From Halomonas smyrnensis AAD6 (GTDB taxonomy: Bacteria; Pseudomonadota; Gammaproteobacteria; Pseudomonadales; Halomonadaceae), in assembly GCF_000265245.1 (NCBI RefSeq), contig NZ_AJKS02000014.1, positions 1 through 64,000 of the forward strand: a stretch of DNA of 64,000 nucleotides, written 5' to 3'. Within the stretch, counting starts at the first letter, position 1, and every line of letters begins with the position of its first letter. The position numbers were made by a program, and so were the translations under genes. The notes beneath the pieces were generated by a model. It saw only the letters and a program-made list of their open reading frames with translations, searched no databases and had not been told where the DNA came from. Shown in pieces: positions 45,080-55,294 of the stretch.

Positions 45080-45637
45080 TCAGGCGGAGCCGAAGTAGCG
45101 CTCGCGATCCTCGGGCGTGATGTCGCTGACGTGCAGCGCGAAGTCACCGCCGCGGCGGTCGGCGAAGAAATGATGCAGGGTGCGCTCGATGGTGGGGAAG
45201 GCCAGCTCGCCCCAGGGAATCTCGTGCTCCTCGAACAGCGCCACCTCGAGGCTCTCCGGCCCCGCGCCGAAGTCGCCGTCCAGCTCGGCGCGGAAGATCA
45301 TGAACACCTGGTCGATATGCGGCAGGTTGATCAGCGTGTAGAGGCCGTGAAGCGCGACCTCGGCCATGGCCTCCTCGCGGGTCTCGCGGGCGGCTGCCTC
45401 GGGCGTGGTCTCGCCGTTCTCCATGAAGCCGGCCGGCAGCGTCCAGTAGCCCTTGCGCGGGGCGATGGCGCGGCGGCACAGCAACACCCGCGAGCCCGAC
45501 ACCGGCAGGGTCCCGGCCACGATGCGCGGATTCTGGTAGTGGATGGTGCCGCAGGCGTCGCACAGGAAGCGCGGACGATCGTCGCCCTCGGGAATCGCGA
45601 AACGGACCGGCTGCCCACAGTGACTGCAAAAATTCAT
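45080..45637 (-). CDS. Nudix hydrolase with N-terminal zinc ribbon
   Basis: A 185-residue enzyme. Cys pairs CSHC (residues 4-7) and CDAC (about 26-29) form a zinc ribbon, as in NADH-pyrophosphatase-like proteins. The Nudix box is GFMENGETTPEAAARETREEA (first residues shown to keep it short: GX5EX7REXXEE pattern complete). A preference for NADH-like or nucleoside diphosphate substrates is inferred; it is shorter than E. coli NudC (257) because the N-terminal domain is missing. The ATG at 45637 gives the ribbon at the usual place. A terminator follows. Confidence 0.85.
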   Translation of the reverse strand: MNFCSHCGQPVRFAIPEGDDRPRFLCDACGTIHYQNPRIVAGTLPVSGSRVLLCRRAIAPRKGYWTLPAGFMENGETTPEAAARETREEAMAEVALHGLYTLINLPHIDQVFMIFRAELDGDFGAGPESLEVALFEEHEIPWGELAFPTIERTLHHFFADRRGGDFALHVSDITPEDRERYFGSA

Positions 45638-45729
45638 GGCGCTCCCTGACTGGCTGGCACCGGGAGTGCCCCGGGCTTGACGCCGCGTGCGGCGACTGGG
45701 TAAAAGAGGTGAAACTCGATGGAATCATC

Positions 45730-46350
45730 ATGTTAGAGAAACTTCGCGAGCGCCTGCAAGCGCATGCGCCGCGCCGCGTGACGCTCGACCTGCCCCAGGC
45801 GGCGGTGCTCCTTCCCTTGGTGGCACGCCCCGAGCCGACGCTGCTGTTCACCCGCCGCGCCGCCCATCTCTCCACCCACAGCGGCCAGGTCGCCTTTCCC
45901 GGCGGCAAGCGCGAGGAAGCCGACGCCGACCTGCTGACCACCGCCCTGCGCGAGGCCGAGGAGGAGATCGCCCTGCCGCCCGGGCGGGTCGAGGTGCTCG
46001 GCCGGCTGTCGGACGTCATCTCGCTGCACGGCCTCCGCGTCACGCCGTACGTCGGCGTGATTCCCGCGGACCTGCCGCTCGTGCCCGACCCCGGCGAGCT
46101 CGATGCCATCTTCGAGGTGCCGCTGGCGGCGTTCCTGGCCGACCGGCGCACCCACACCGACGTGATCCGCGTCGACGGCCGCGACTACTACGTGCCGAGC
46201 TATCGCCACGACGACCACGTGATCTGGGGGCTGTCCTCGATGATGCTGGTGGAGCTGCTGGCCGAGGGGTTCGCCATGCCGATCGATCTCTTCCAGCGCC
46301 CCGAGGGCGAGCTGCACTTTCACCCCGAACGCCGACTGACGCCATCATGA
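45730..46350 (+). CDS. CoA pyrophosphatase-type Nudix hydrolase (NudL/YeaB-like)
   Basis: A 206-residue Nudix protein. The UPF0035 signature LLFTRRAAHLSTHSGQVAFP precedes the Nudix segment GGKREEADADLLTTALREAE; together these mark CoA pyrophosphatases, which cleave CoA into 4'-phosphopantetheine and ADP. The ATG at 45730 is tentative; an in-frame GTG at 45709 would add seven residues and no ribosome site settles it. The stop overlaps the next gene's ATG (ATGA), so both are co-translated. Confidence 0.85.
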   Translation: MLEKLRERLQAHAPRRVTLDLPQAAVLLPLVARPEPTLLFTRRAAHLSTHSGQVAFPGGKREEADADLLTTALREAEEEIALPPGRVEVLGRLSDVISLHGLRVTPYVGVIPADLPLVPDPGELDAIFEVPLAAFLADRRTHTDVIRVDGRDYYVPSYRHDDHVIWGLSSMMLVELLAEGFAMPIDLFQRPEGELHFHPERRLTPS

Positions 46351-46997
46351 CCCGACCGCATCTGCCCCCCGCCCGCCTGACCGAGCTGGTCGACGCCCTG
46401 GTCGAACAGGGCTGGTATCTGGGCGAGCACTTCCTGCCCGAGGCCCTGCACGCCCCGCTGCTCGCCGAGCTCGAGACGATGGCCTCGCGCGAGGCGCTGG
46501 ACGCCGCCGGCGTCGGCCGCGGGCGCGAGCATCACCTGCGCCGCGACATCCGCGGCGACGCCATCCGCTGGCTGGACCGCGAGAGCCTGGCCCAGCGCCG
46601 CTATCTCGAGGCCATGGGCGAACTGCAAAAGGCGCTCAACCAGGCGCTGTTTCTGGGCCTGTTCGAGTACGAGGCGCACTTCGCCCAGTACCCGCCCGGC
46701 GCCTTCTACCGCCGCCATCTCGACAGCTTCCGCGGCCGCGCCAACCGGGTGATCTCCACCGTGGGTTACCTCAACCCCGACTGGCCCGCCGACGGCGAGG
46801 GCGAGATGGTCATCTTCGACGAGCACGACCCCGACCGCGAGCTGACCCGGGTCCGGCCCGAGGCCGGCACCTTCGTCTGCTTCCTCTCCGACCGCGTGCC
46901 CCACGAGGTGCTGCCGACCCGCTATCCCCGCGCCAGCATCGCCGGCTGGTTCCGTCGCAACGCCTCGCTGGGCGGCCTGGTCGACCCGTCGCACTGA
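46347..46997 (+). CDS. 2OG-Fe(II) oxygenase (prolyl 4-hydroxylase-like)
   Basis: A 216-residue dioxygenase. The double-stranded beta-helix iron site is visible: HLD in YRRHLDSFRGRANR (His, Asp) and His in LSDRVPHEVLPT; the 2-oxoglutarate Arg is in RASIAGWFRRN. It probably hydroxylates a protein or small molecule with O2 and 2-oxoglutarate. The ATG overlaps the Nudix gene stop by 4 bases, a coupling worth noting because the functions are not obviously related. Confidence 0.85.
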   Translation: MTRPHLPPARLTELVDALVEQGWYLGEHFLPEALHAPLLAELETMASREALDAAGVGRGREHHLRRDIRGDAIRWLDRESLAQRRYLEAMGELQKALNQALFLGLFEYEAHFAQYPPGAFYRRHLDSFRGRANRVISTVGYLNPDWPADGEGEMVIFDEHDPDRELTRVRPEAGTFVCFLSDRVPHEVLPTRYPRASIAGWFRRNASLGGLVDPSH

Positions 46998-47074
46998 CGG
47001 CTGCCCCCATGCTCGAGGCGAGCTCAGCTGGCCTCGGCCAGGCGGCATTCCATGCCGATCAGAGGCGGCGCGCC

Positions 47075-47917
47075 TCAGGCCCTGATCGTTGCCGCCGCGT
47101 CATCGCCGACGCGCAGCGTCCGGCCGATGCCGTCGAGGGGAACGGCGTTCTGACCGAAGTAGGCGCCCTTCCAGCCCGGCTGGGCATCCATCTCCACCAG
47201 CGTCTTCAGCGGCTCCTTGGGCTCAGGCGCCTCGCCGGTGCGCTGATCCTGGGTGATGATCTTGCAGCGCTTGCACGGCTTGCGCAGCCCCAGCCGGATG
47301 CCCGAGCCGAGCGTCAGCTCGTCCCAGTCGACCTCGGCGAAGGGTCCTTCCCCCTCGACCACGACGTTGGGCCGGAAGCGGCTCATCGGCACGGCGTCCA
47401 GGCCCTTCTCGGCGAGGCGCTCGTTCAACCGCTCGAGGGAGGCCCGATGGGCCACCAGCAGCGGATAGCCATCGGCAAAGGCGGTGTGGGCCGATTCGCC
47501 GCGCAGATAGTCGGCCTCGACCTCGCGACGGCGCTCCTCGGGGAAGCGCACCAGGCGCAGTCCGCCGTCCCGATCGCCCAGCACGGCGGTCAGCCACTCG
47601 GCCGCCTCGGCGCCCTCGTCCAGCGCCTCGCCGCTGTCCTTCCAGAGGCTGACCTCGAGGCGCTCGAGCCCGTGACGCGCCAGCGGCACCGCCAGGGGCG
47701 CGGCCGCGGGGTGCTCCAGCACCAGGCGGTTCGGCTCGAGGCGCACCGTCACCATGGCCATGGCCGGGCATTCGCGCTGGGTGACGAAACGGCCGCGGGC
47801 GTCCACGACCATCCAGTGGCGGTCGAAGGCCAGGCCGCGCTCGGTGAGCGTGGCCTCGTCGAGGGCGATGCCGCGCAGCGACTTGACCGGATAGATGTTG
47901 AGCTGGGTGATGCGCAT
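47075..47917 (-). CDS. MOSC-domain protein (MOSC N-terminal beta-barrel type)
   Basis: A 280-residue protein with the MOSC_N barrel (ITQLNIYPVKSLRGIALDEA, RGLAFDRHWMVVDARGRFVT) and a C-terminal MOSC domain (RFRPNVVVEGEGPFAEVDW, RKPCKRCKIITQDQRTGE with the conserved Cys). Family members bind molybdenum cofactor or iron-sulfur partners and some reduce N-hydroxylated compounds. It lacks the 2Fe-2S ferredoxin domain seen in the longer YcbX (369 residues). The ATG at 47917 follows a GGGAGG ribosome site. Confidence 0.85.
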   Translation of the reverse strand: MRITQLNIYPVKSLRGIALDEATLTERGLAFDRHWMVVDARGRFVTQRECPAMAMVTVRLEPNRLVLEHPAAAPLAVPLARHGLERLEVSLWKDSGEALDEGAEAAEWLTAVLGDRDGGLRLVRFPEERRREVEADYLRGESAHTAFADGYPLLVAHRASLERLNERLAEKGLDAVPMSRFRPNVVVEGEGPFAEVDWDELTLGSGIRLGLRKPCKRCKIITQDQRTGEAPEPKEPLKTLVEMDAQPGWKGAYFGQNAVPLDGIGRTLRVGDDAAATIRA

Positions 47918-47951
47918 CCCTGCCTCCCTGGCGTTGATGGAAGCCGTCACT

Positions 47952-48668
47952 CTACCAAGCCCGCTCGCCCTTTTCCTCGGCCAGGGCGGCCGTCACCGCG
48001 GCCTCGGCGTGCAGCGCCGTGGTGTCGTAGAGCGGCACCGGCGTGTCGCCCTGGCCGACCAGCAGCGCGATCTCGGTGCAGCCGAGGATCACCGCCTCGG
48101 CGCCGCGGGCGTGCAGGTCCGCGATGACCTCGAGATACGCCGCCTTCGAGGCCGGCTCGATGCGGCCCTGGCACAGCTCCTCGAAGATCACCCGATGCAC
48201 CCGCTCGCGCTGCTCGGCCTGCGGCACCAGCACCTCGATGCCGAAGCGCTCGCCGAGCCGGTCCCTGTAGAAGGCCTGCTCCATGGTGAAGCGCGTGCCG
48301 AGCAGCCCCACGCGACGCACCCCGTCGTCGCGCAGCCGCTCGGCGGTGGCATCGGCAATATGCAGAAGCGGGATCTCGATGGCGGCCTCGATCGCCGGCG
48401 CCACCTTGTGCATGGTGTTGGTGGCCAGCAGCAGGAAGTCGGCTCCCGCCGCCTGCACCCGCCGCGCCGCCTCGGCGAGCCGCTCGCCCGCCTCGCCCCA
48501 GCGATCCGCCTGCTGCAGCGTCTCGATCTCGGCGAAGTCGACGCTGTAGAGCGCCACCTTCGCCGAGTGGAAGCCGCCCAGCTCGCGCTTCACGCCCTCG
48601 TTGAGGGCCCGGTAGTAGCTCTGGGTGGACTCCCAGCTCATGCCGCCGAGCACGCCGATGGTCTTCAT
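47952..48668 (-). CDS. aspartate/glutamate racemase family protein (YgeA-like)
   Basis: A 238-residue racemase-fold protein that closely follows E. coli YgeA: MKTIGVLGGMSWESTQSYYR, LLATNTMHKVAPAIE, LLHIADATAERL, RVGLLGTRFTMEQAFYRDRL and ILGCTEIALLV. The first catalytic position is Thr (TNTMHK) and the second Cys (GCTEI), the pair also found in YgeA-type enzymes, so this is not a defect. It probably racemises amino acids with broad specificity. It lies 34 bp upstream of the MOSC gene in the same direction, so they may share a transcript. Confidence 0.88.
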   Translation of the reverse strand: MKTIGVLGGMSWESTQSYYRALNEGVKRELGGFHSAKVALYSVDFAEIETLQQADRWGEAGERLAEAARRVQAAGADFLLLATNTMHKVAPAIEAAIEIPLLHIADATAERLRDDGVRRVGLLGTRFTMEQAFYRDRLGERFGIEVLVPQAEQRERVHRVIFEELCQGRIEPASKAAYLEVIADLHARGAEAVILGCTEIALLVGQGDTPVPLYDTTALHAEAAVTAALAEEKGERAW

Positions 48669-49000
48669 GGTCGCCTCCGTGTGGAATCATCGCCCCCACA
48701 GCGATATCACGGCCACCGCCTGCGCGCCAGCGCCGCCCCCGGCCCGCATTCGGGGCGGCCGGGGGCGACGAGGATGGCGGCTTGCATCATGACAGGCATG
48801 GCCGCCCCCCCGAGCCAAGGAACCTCCTGCCATCGCGGTACGCCTCGCACAACCGGGACTGCGCTGGAGCACACCGCCGGCAGCCGCGCCCCCCTTCATG
48901 GCCGAGGATACGATGCGAACCTCCACGCCCTTCCCCGCCGGCCGACGGGCGATTACCCTGCCATGGCACCCTCCCTCCCGCTCGCCACCTGGACACCGCC
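48669..49000. other. 332-bp gap between racemase and EamA genes
   Basis: This divergent interval should carry promoters for both flanking genes. I see no convincing -35/-10 pair, RNA gene or repeat. A plus-strand frame continues from the EamA gene back to 48782, but its content is not like the family. Confidence 0.4.
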
Positions 49001-49909
49001 ATGAGCCCGGCCGATACCCTCCGCCTGATCCTGCTTTCCTCGCTGTGGGGGATGTCGTTCATCTTCATGCGGGTGGCGGTGCCCGAGTTCGGCCCGGTGC
49101 CGCTGATCCTGGTGCGCATGGGCGTGGGCGCGCTGCTGATGCTGCCGCTGCTGCTCGGCGTGCGCTACCTGCGCCTGGTGCGGGACAACGCCGGCCGGCT
49201 GATGCTGCTGGGGTTGGTCAACCACGTGCTGCCGTTCTCGCTGCTGGCGCTGGCCACCACCCGGCTGGAGGCCGGCTTCACCTCGCTGATCAACGCCACC
49301 ACGCCGCTGTTCACCGCCCTGCTCGGCGCGCTGTTCTTCGCCACGCCGGTGTCGAGGCGCCAGTACCTGGGCCTGGCGCTGGCCTTCCTCGGCGTCTATG
49401 TGCTGTCCGCGGACCGGCTGGACTTCGCCCTGGGCGGCGACGGCTGGTTCATCCTCGCGGTGCTCGGCGCCACCTTCTGCTACGGCATCGCCACCAACTA
49501 CTCCAAGACCTACCTGTCTCACCTGCCGGTGCGCGTGCTGGCCGCCGGCAGCTGCGCCATGTCCGGGCTGATCCTGCTGCTGCCGGGCCTGTGGCTGTGG
49601 CCCGAGGCCCCGATCAGCGGCCTCGGCTGGGCCAATGGCCTGGCGCTGGCGGCCTTCAGCACCACCCTGGCCTTCCTGCTCTACTTCGGACTGATCGCCA
49701 GCGCCGGGGCCACCGCCACCTCCACCGTGACCTTCCTGGTACCGGTCAGCGCCCTGCTGTGGGGCTACGTGCTGCTCGACGAGACGCTGAGCCTGCAGAT
49801 CCTGGCCGGCATGGCCATCACCCTCGCGGGCACCGCCATCGCCACCGGCGTGCTGCGCCTCGGCCGGCCGGCGCGACTGGCCGGGCGAGGCGACCGGGGC
49901 CTGGACTGA
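49001..49909 (+). CDS. EamA-family (DMT superfamily) transporter
   Basis: A 302-residue inner-membrane protein with about ten TM helices in two EamA repeats: SSLWGMSFIFMRVAVPEFGP starts the first repeat and VLGATFCYGIATNYSKTYLS the second; FSTTLAFLLYFGLIASAGAT and LWGYVLLDETLS end it. Members export amino acids or other metabolites; the substrate cannot be assigned. The ATG at 49001 fits the family N-terminus. A strong 13-bp hairpin follows. Confidence 0.85.
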   Translation: MSPADTLRLILLSSLWGMSFIFMRVAVPEFGPVPLILVRMGVGALLMLPLLLGVRYLRLVRDNAGRLMLLGLVNHVLPFSLLALATTRLEAGFTSLINATTPLFTALLGALFFATPVSRRQYLGLALAFLGVYVLSADRLDFALGGDGWFILAVLGATFCYGIATNYSKTYLSHLPVRVLAAGSCAMSGLILLLPGLWLWPEAPISGLGWANGLALAAFSTTLAFLLYFGLIASAGATATSTVTFLVPVSALLWGYVLLDETLSLQILAGMAITLAGTAIATGVLRLGRPARLAGRGDRGLD

Positions 49910-49923
49910 CGCCACAGACACAG

Positions 49924-49953
49924 GACGGCCGTGGCGTCGCCGCCACGGCCGTC
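49924..49953. terminator. hairpin between convergent EamA and enoyl-CoA hydratase genes
   Basis: A perfect 13-bp stem GACGGCCGTGGCG/CGCCACGGCCGTC with a TCGC tetraloop. No T run on either strand, so its terminator role rests on position and stability. Confidence 0.5.
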
Positions 49954-49978
49954 GATGCCGGGAGGGGGCGAGCGGCGC

Positions 49979-50752
49979 TCAGAAGTTCGGCTTGCGCTTC
50001 TCGACGAAGGCGCTCATGCCCTCGCGCTGCTCGTCGCCGGCGAAGCACAGCGCGAACAGGCTGGTCTCCAGCGCCAGGGCGCTGTCCAGGTCCTGGTCCA
50101 GCCCGTCGTGGACCGCCTGCTTGGCGCCGCGCACCGCCTGGGGGCCGTTGCCGCCGAGCTGCTGGGTCAGCTCGGCGGCGTAGTCCTCGAGCTCGGCCTG
50201 GGGCATCACCCGGTTGACCAGGCCGATGCGCAGGGCCTCGCCGGCGTCGATCTTGCGCCCGGTGGTGACCAGGTCCAGGGCCATGGCCGGGCCGACGCGG
50301 CGCGGCAGGCGCTGGGTGCCGCCGAAGCCCGGAATCACCCCGAGCAGCACCTCCGGCTGGCCGAACACGGCGTTGTCGCTGGCCACCGCCCAGTCACAGG
50401 CCAGCGCCAGCTCGCAGCCGCCGCCCAGGCAGAAGCCGTTGACCAGCGCCACCACCGGCACCGGCAGCGCCTCGAGCCGCTTGAGGGTGGCCTGGGCCTG
50501 GCCGGCGAAGTCGCGGGCCTCGACGGCGTTCATGTCGCGCATCTCGGTGATGTCGGCGCCGGCCACGAAGGCCTTCTCGCCGGCGCCGGTGATCAGCACC
50601 GCGCGCAGGTCGCCGCGGGTCTCGAGATCGTCGAGCACCGCCGCCAGGGCGGCGAGCACCTCGCTGTTCAGGGCGTTGAGCGCCTTGGGACGGTTGACGG
50701 TCAGACGGACCACGCCGCCATCGTCCTGCACCTCGATCGCCTGCTCGCTCAT
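49979..50752 (-). CDS. enoyl-CoA hydratase/isomerase family protein
   Basis: A 257-residue crotonase-fold enzyme that hydrates trans-2-enoyl-CoA in beta-oxidation. Substrate and active-site segments are LTVNRPKALNALN, AFVAGADITEM (oxyanion hole) and NGFCLGGGCELALACD with one catalytic Glu; QPEVLLGVIPGFGGTQRLPR holds the second Glu. Both Glu being present favours hydratase activity. It is followed upstream by a 26-bp palindrome at its likely promoter and by a 3-hydroxyacyl-CoA dehydrogenase in the same direction. Confidence 0.92.
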   Translation of the reverse strand: MSEQAIEVQDDGGVVRLTVNRPKALNALNSEVLAALAAVLDDLETRGDLRAVLITGAGEKAFVAGADITEMRDMNAVEARDFAGQAQATLKRLEALPVPVVALVNGFCLGGGCELALACDWAVASDNAVFGQPEVLLGVIPGFGGTQRLPRRVGPAMALDLVTTGRKIDAGEALRIGLVNRVMPQAELEDYAAELTQQLGGNGPQAVRGAKQAVHDGLDQDLDSALALETSLFALCFAGDEQREGMSAFVEKRKPNF

Positions 50753-50793
50753 GATGGCTCCTCGTCTCGTGATATCGGGAAAGACGCAACGAC

Positions 50794-50819
50794 CTCACCC
50801 TAGCGAACGCTAGGGTGAG
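50794..50819 (-). promoter_or_regulatory. 26-bp palindrome upstream of the enoyl-CoA hydratase gene
   Basis: Perfect arms CTCACCCTAGCG and CGCTAGGGTGAG with a 2-base centre, 42 bases upstream of the hydratase ATG. On the minus strand it lies over a possible spacer and -10 (TTGTCG, 17 bases, TAGGGT). A repressor operator is the favoured reading; a hairpin ending the upstream gene is the alternative, but no T run follows. Confidence 0.5.
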
Positions 50820-50843
50820 CGACAATCGCGGCTTTGGTCGGGG

Positions 50844-51698
50844 TCAGGCCGCGTCGTAGACGTGGAAGCCGCGCCCGCTCTTGCGGCCCAGATAGCCGGC
50901 ATCGACCATGCGCTTGAGCAGCGGACAGGGCCGGTACTTGGGATCGCCGAAGCCCTCCTGCAGCACCTCCATGATCGCCAGGCACACGTCCAGACCGATC
51001 AGGTCGGCCAGCGCCAGCGGCCCCATGGGATGGGCGGCGCCGAGCCGCATGGCCTGGTCCACCGCCTCCGGCGTCGCCGCGCCCTCCTGCACCAGGAAGG
51101 CCGCCTCGTTGATCATCGGCACCAGCAGGCGATTGACGGCGAAGCCCGGCGAATCCCCCACCCGCACCGCGGTCTTGCCCAGCGCCTCGGCCAGCGCCTC
51201 GACGCGGGCCACGGTGGCGTCAGCGGTCTGCTCGGCGCGGATCACCTCGACCAGCGCCAGCACCGGCACCGGGTTGAAGAAGTGCATGCCCACCACCCGC
51301 TCGGGGCGCTCGCAGACCCCGGCCAGCCGGGTCAGCGACAGCGAGGAGGTGTTGGAGGCGAGGATGATGTCGTCGCCGAGCGCGCCGAGGTCGCGGAACA
51401 GCCGCTCCTTGAGCTCGGGGTTCTCGGGCGCGGCCTCGATGATCACCTCGCAGTCGGCCAGGGTCGCAAGCTCGGTGGTGCCGTGGAGCCGCGCCAGGGC
51501 GTCGGCGCGCGCGCCCTCGCTCAGCCTCTCCTTGGCCACCAGCTTGCCGAGCCCCTTGTCGATGCCGGCCCGGGCGCGCTCGAGCGCCTCCCCGGCCACG
51601 TCGAACAGGCGGACCGTGAAACCGCCGGTCGCCAGCACCTGGGCGATGCCCTGGCCCATGGTGCCGGCGCCCACGACGCCGATCGGTGATTGACTCAT
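50844..51698 (-). CDS. 3-hydroxybutyryl/3-hydroxyacyl-CoA dehydrogenase
   Basis: A 284-residue NAD-dependent dehydrogenase. The Rossmann motif is GVVGAGTMGQGIAQVLATGG (residues 7-26). The catalytic His-Glu are in VGMHFFNPVPVLALVEVI, and the C-terminal domain shows SPGFAVNRLLVPMINEAAFL and HPMGPLALADLIGLD. Length matches monofunctional HbdA/PaaH enzymes. The ATG at 51698 has AAGGAG upstream. It is flanked by an enoyl-CoA hydratase and an acyl-CoA dehydrogenase on the same strand, completing three of the four beta-oxidation steps. Confidence 0.93.
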   Translation of the reverse strand: MSQSPIGVVGAGTMGQGIAQVLATGGFTVRLFDVAGEALERARAGIDKGLGKLVAKERLSEGARADALARLHGTTELATLADCEVIIEAAPENPELKERLFRDLGALGDDIILASNTSSLSLTRLAGVCERPERVVGMHFFNPVPVLALVEVIRAEQTADATVARVEALAEALGKTAVRVGDSPGFAVNRLLVPMINEAAFLVQEGAATPEAVDQAMRLGAAHPMGPLALADLIGLDVCLAIMEVLQEGFGDPKYRPCPLLKRMVDAGYLGRKSGRGFHVYDAA

Positions 51699-51843
51699 CG
51701 CTGCCTCTCCTTCGCTTGGGTGGACTCGCCCGCCGATCACGCCCGGCGGGCACTCGGATCAGCATGCACCGCTGGCGTGTCGCGGTCGAGTCACGCCCGC
51801 CTGCGCTGACATCACGCTGGCCGGCTCGCCCCCCTTGCCGGGC

Positions 51844-53637
<1,794 letters not shown>

Positions 53638-53697
53638 CGGGGCACCTCGAAAACAGGACGTTCCGGCGAGCCTAGATTCACGACGGCCGATGAACCA

Positions 53698-55128
53698 TTA
53701 GCCGTAGGTCGCCCTTCGATCCTGGCCGGCGTCCTCGGCGGCCCTCTCATCGGCATCGGCGTCGGACGCAGCCCCCGCCGGCGCCGCGTCATCGTAGTAG
53801 ACGATATGCGGCTCGTCGGGCGGCGGCGGGCCGACCAGCGGCTCGGCCACCTCGACGTCCGGCACCGCCTCGGACAGATCCTCGACGTGCTCGTGCTCCA
53901 GCGCGCCCTGCACCCACTCCTCGGTGACCGCCAGCTCGGCGGCGCTGAGCGGCGTGGCCGGCGAGAACGGCGCCACCGGCACCGGCGCCGGGCGCACGCT
54001 GCGCCGCCAGGCGAAGAAGGCCACCAGCCCGACGCCCAGCGCGCCCAGCGACCAGAACAGCCCGCCGTCGCCCACCAGCGTCATCACCGGGCCGATCGCC
54101 GAGGGGCTCAGGGTCGCGCCGATGGCGTTGATCAGCAGCAGGCCCTGGCTCATGCGCACCAGCGCGCCCGCCGGGGCGCGGTCGGCGGCGTGCCCCACCG
54201 CCACCGGATACAGCGAGAAGACCCCGCCGCCGAGCAGGAACAGCAGCGCGGCGAGCCCCCAGGGCGGCAGCGGCAACAGCAGGATGCCGGCGCAGATCAG
54301 CGCGCAGAAACCGCCGAGCCCGATCAGCACCAGCTGGCGGTCGTGGCGGTCCGACCAGCGGCCCACCGGGTACTGCAGGCACATGGCGCCGAGCACCACC
54401 AGCGCCATCAGCTGGCCGACGCGGTCGCCGCCGATGCCGCTGCGCTGCAGGTAGAGCGGCAGCAGCGTATAGACCGCCGCCACCGCGATGCCGGAGCCGA
54501 AGCTGCCCATCACGCCGGTGGGCGTCAGGGTGATCAGGCGCAGCGGCGACAGCGGCTCGGCCTTCTCCAGCAGCGGCGTGACCCGCGGGATGATCGCCAT
54601 GGGCAGTACCGACAGCGAGGCCAGCAGGCCGACCAGCATGAAGGGCTCGGTGGGCGCCATGCCGCGGGTCAGGCCGAACAGCAGCTGGCCGATCGCCCCG
54701 GCGGCGAACACCACGATCATGTACATCGCCAGCAGGCGCCCGCGCACCCGGTCGTCCCCGGCGGTCAAGAGCCAGCTCTCGATCACCAGGAACACGCCCA
54801 CCGTGGCCCAGCCGGCGATCAGGCGCAGGGCGAACCAGGCCAGGGGATCGGCGAACATGCCCTGCAGCAGTACCGACACCGCCAGCAGCGAGGCGAAGCT
54901 GCCGTAGGCGCGGATATGGCCGATCGCCAGCAGCAGGCGGTCGTTGACCATCGCCCCCACGCCCAGGCCGATGAAGTAGGCCGAGGAGACCCAGCCGATC
55001 ACCTGCGACGAGGCCCCGGCGGCGTCCAGCCTAAGGGTGGTGAGCGTGGTCAGGAAACCGTTGCCGATGCCCAGGATGAAGAGTCCGAGCAGCGGCCCCA
55101 GGGCCATGAGCAACAGCTGGCGTGACAT
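53698..55128 (-). CDS. YcaD-like MFS transporter with acidic cytoplasmic tail
   Basis: A 476-residue major facilitator protein with 12 predicted TM helices. It resembles E. coli YcaD: VIGWVSSAYFIGLGVGAMVN, LIAGWATVGVFLVIESWLL, RGRLLAMYMIVVFAAGAIGQ, YPVGRWSDRHDRQ and FSLYPVAVGHAADRAP. After the last helix there is a soluble tail of about 95 residues that is rich in Asp/Glu/Pro/Ala, longer than in YcaD. The tail may be regulatory or simply reflect a halophile's acidic proteome. Substrate unknown. The ATG at 55128 follows GGAGG. Confidence 0.82.
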   Translation of the reverse strand: MSRQLLLMALGPLLGLFILGIGNGFLTTLTTLRLDAAGASSQVIGWVSSAYFIGLGVGAMVNDRLLLAIGHIRAYGSFASLLAVSVLLQGMFADPLAWFALRLIAGWATVGVFLVIESWLLTAGDDRVRGRLLAMYMIVVFAAGAIGQLLFGLTRGMAPTEPFMLVGLLASLSVLPMAIIPRVTPLLEKAEPLSPLRLITLTPTGVMGSFGSGIAVAAVYTLLPLYLQRSGIGGDRVGQLMALVVLGAMCLQYPVGRWSDRHDRQLVLIGLGGFCALICAGILLLPLPPWGLAALLFLLGGGVFSLYPVAVGHAADRAPAGALVRMSQGLLLINAIGATLSPSAIGPVMTLVGDGGLFWSLGALGVGLVAFFAWRRSVRPAPVPVAPFSPATPLSAAELAVTEEWVQGALEHEHVEDLSEAVPDVEVAEPLVGPPPPDEPHIVYYDDAAPAGAASDADADERAAEDAGQDRRATYG

Positions 55129-55294
55129 GCGCGAAGGCCTCCGACGAGCCGCGAGACAACGCCGCCGCCGAGGCGGCGGTGACGGGAATTCGCGCACGAA
55201 TATACGCCCGGTCACGGGCGCCGCCAATCCTCCCGGGAAGGCTTTTTCGCGACACTTCGATGACGATAACGGCGCGTTATCGAACGAAGCGTCC

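Noticed and set aside
47952-48668. Inactivated racemase because the first catalytic Cys is Thr
   Set aside because: The Thr/Cys pair is normal for the YgeA-type branch.
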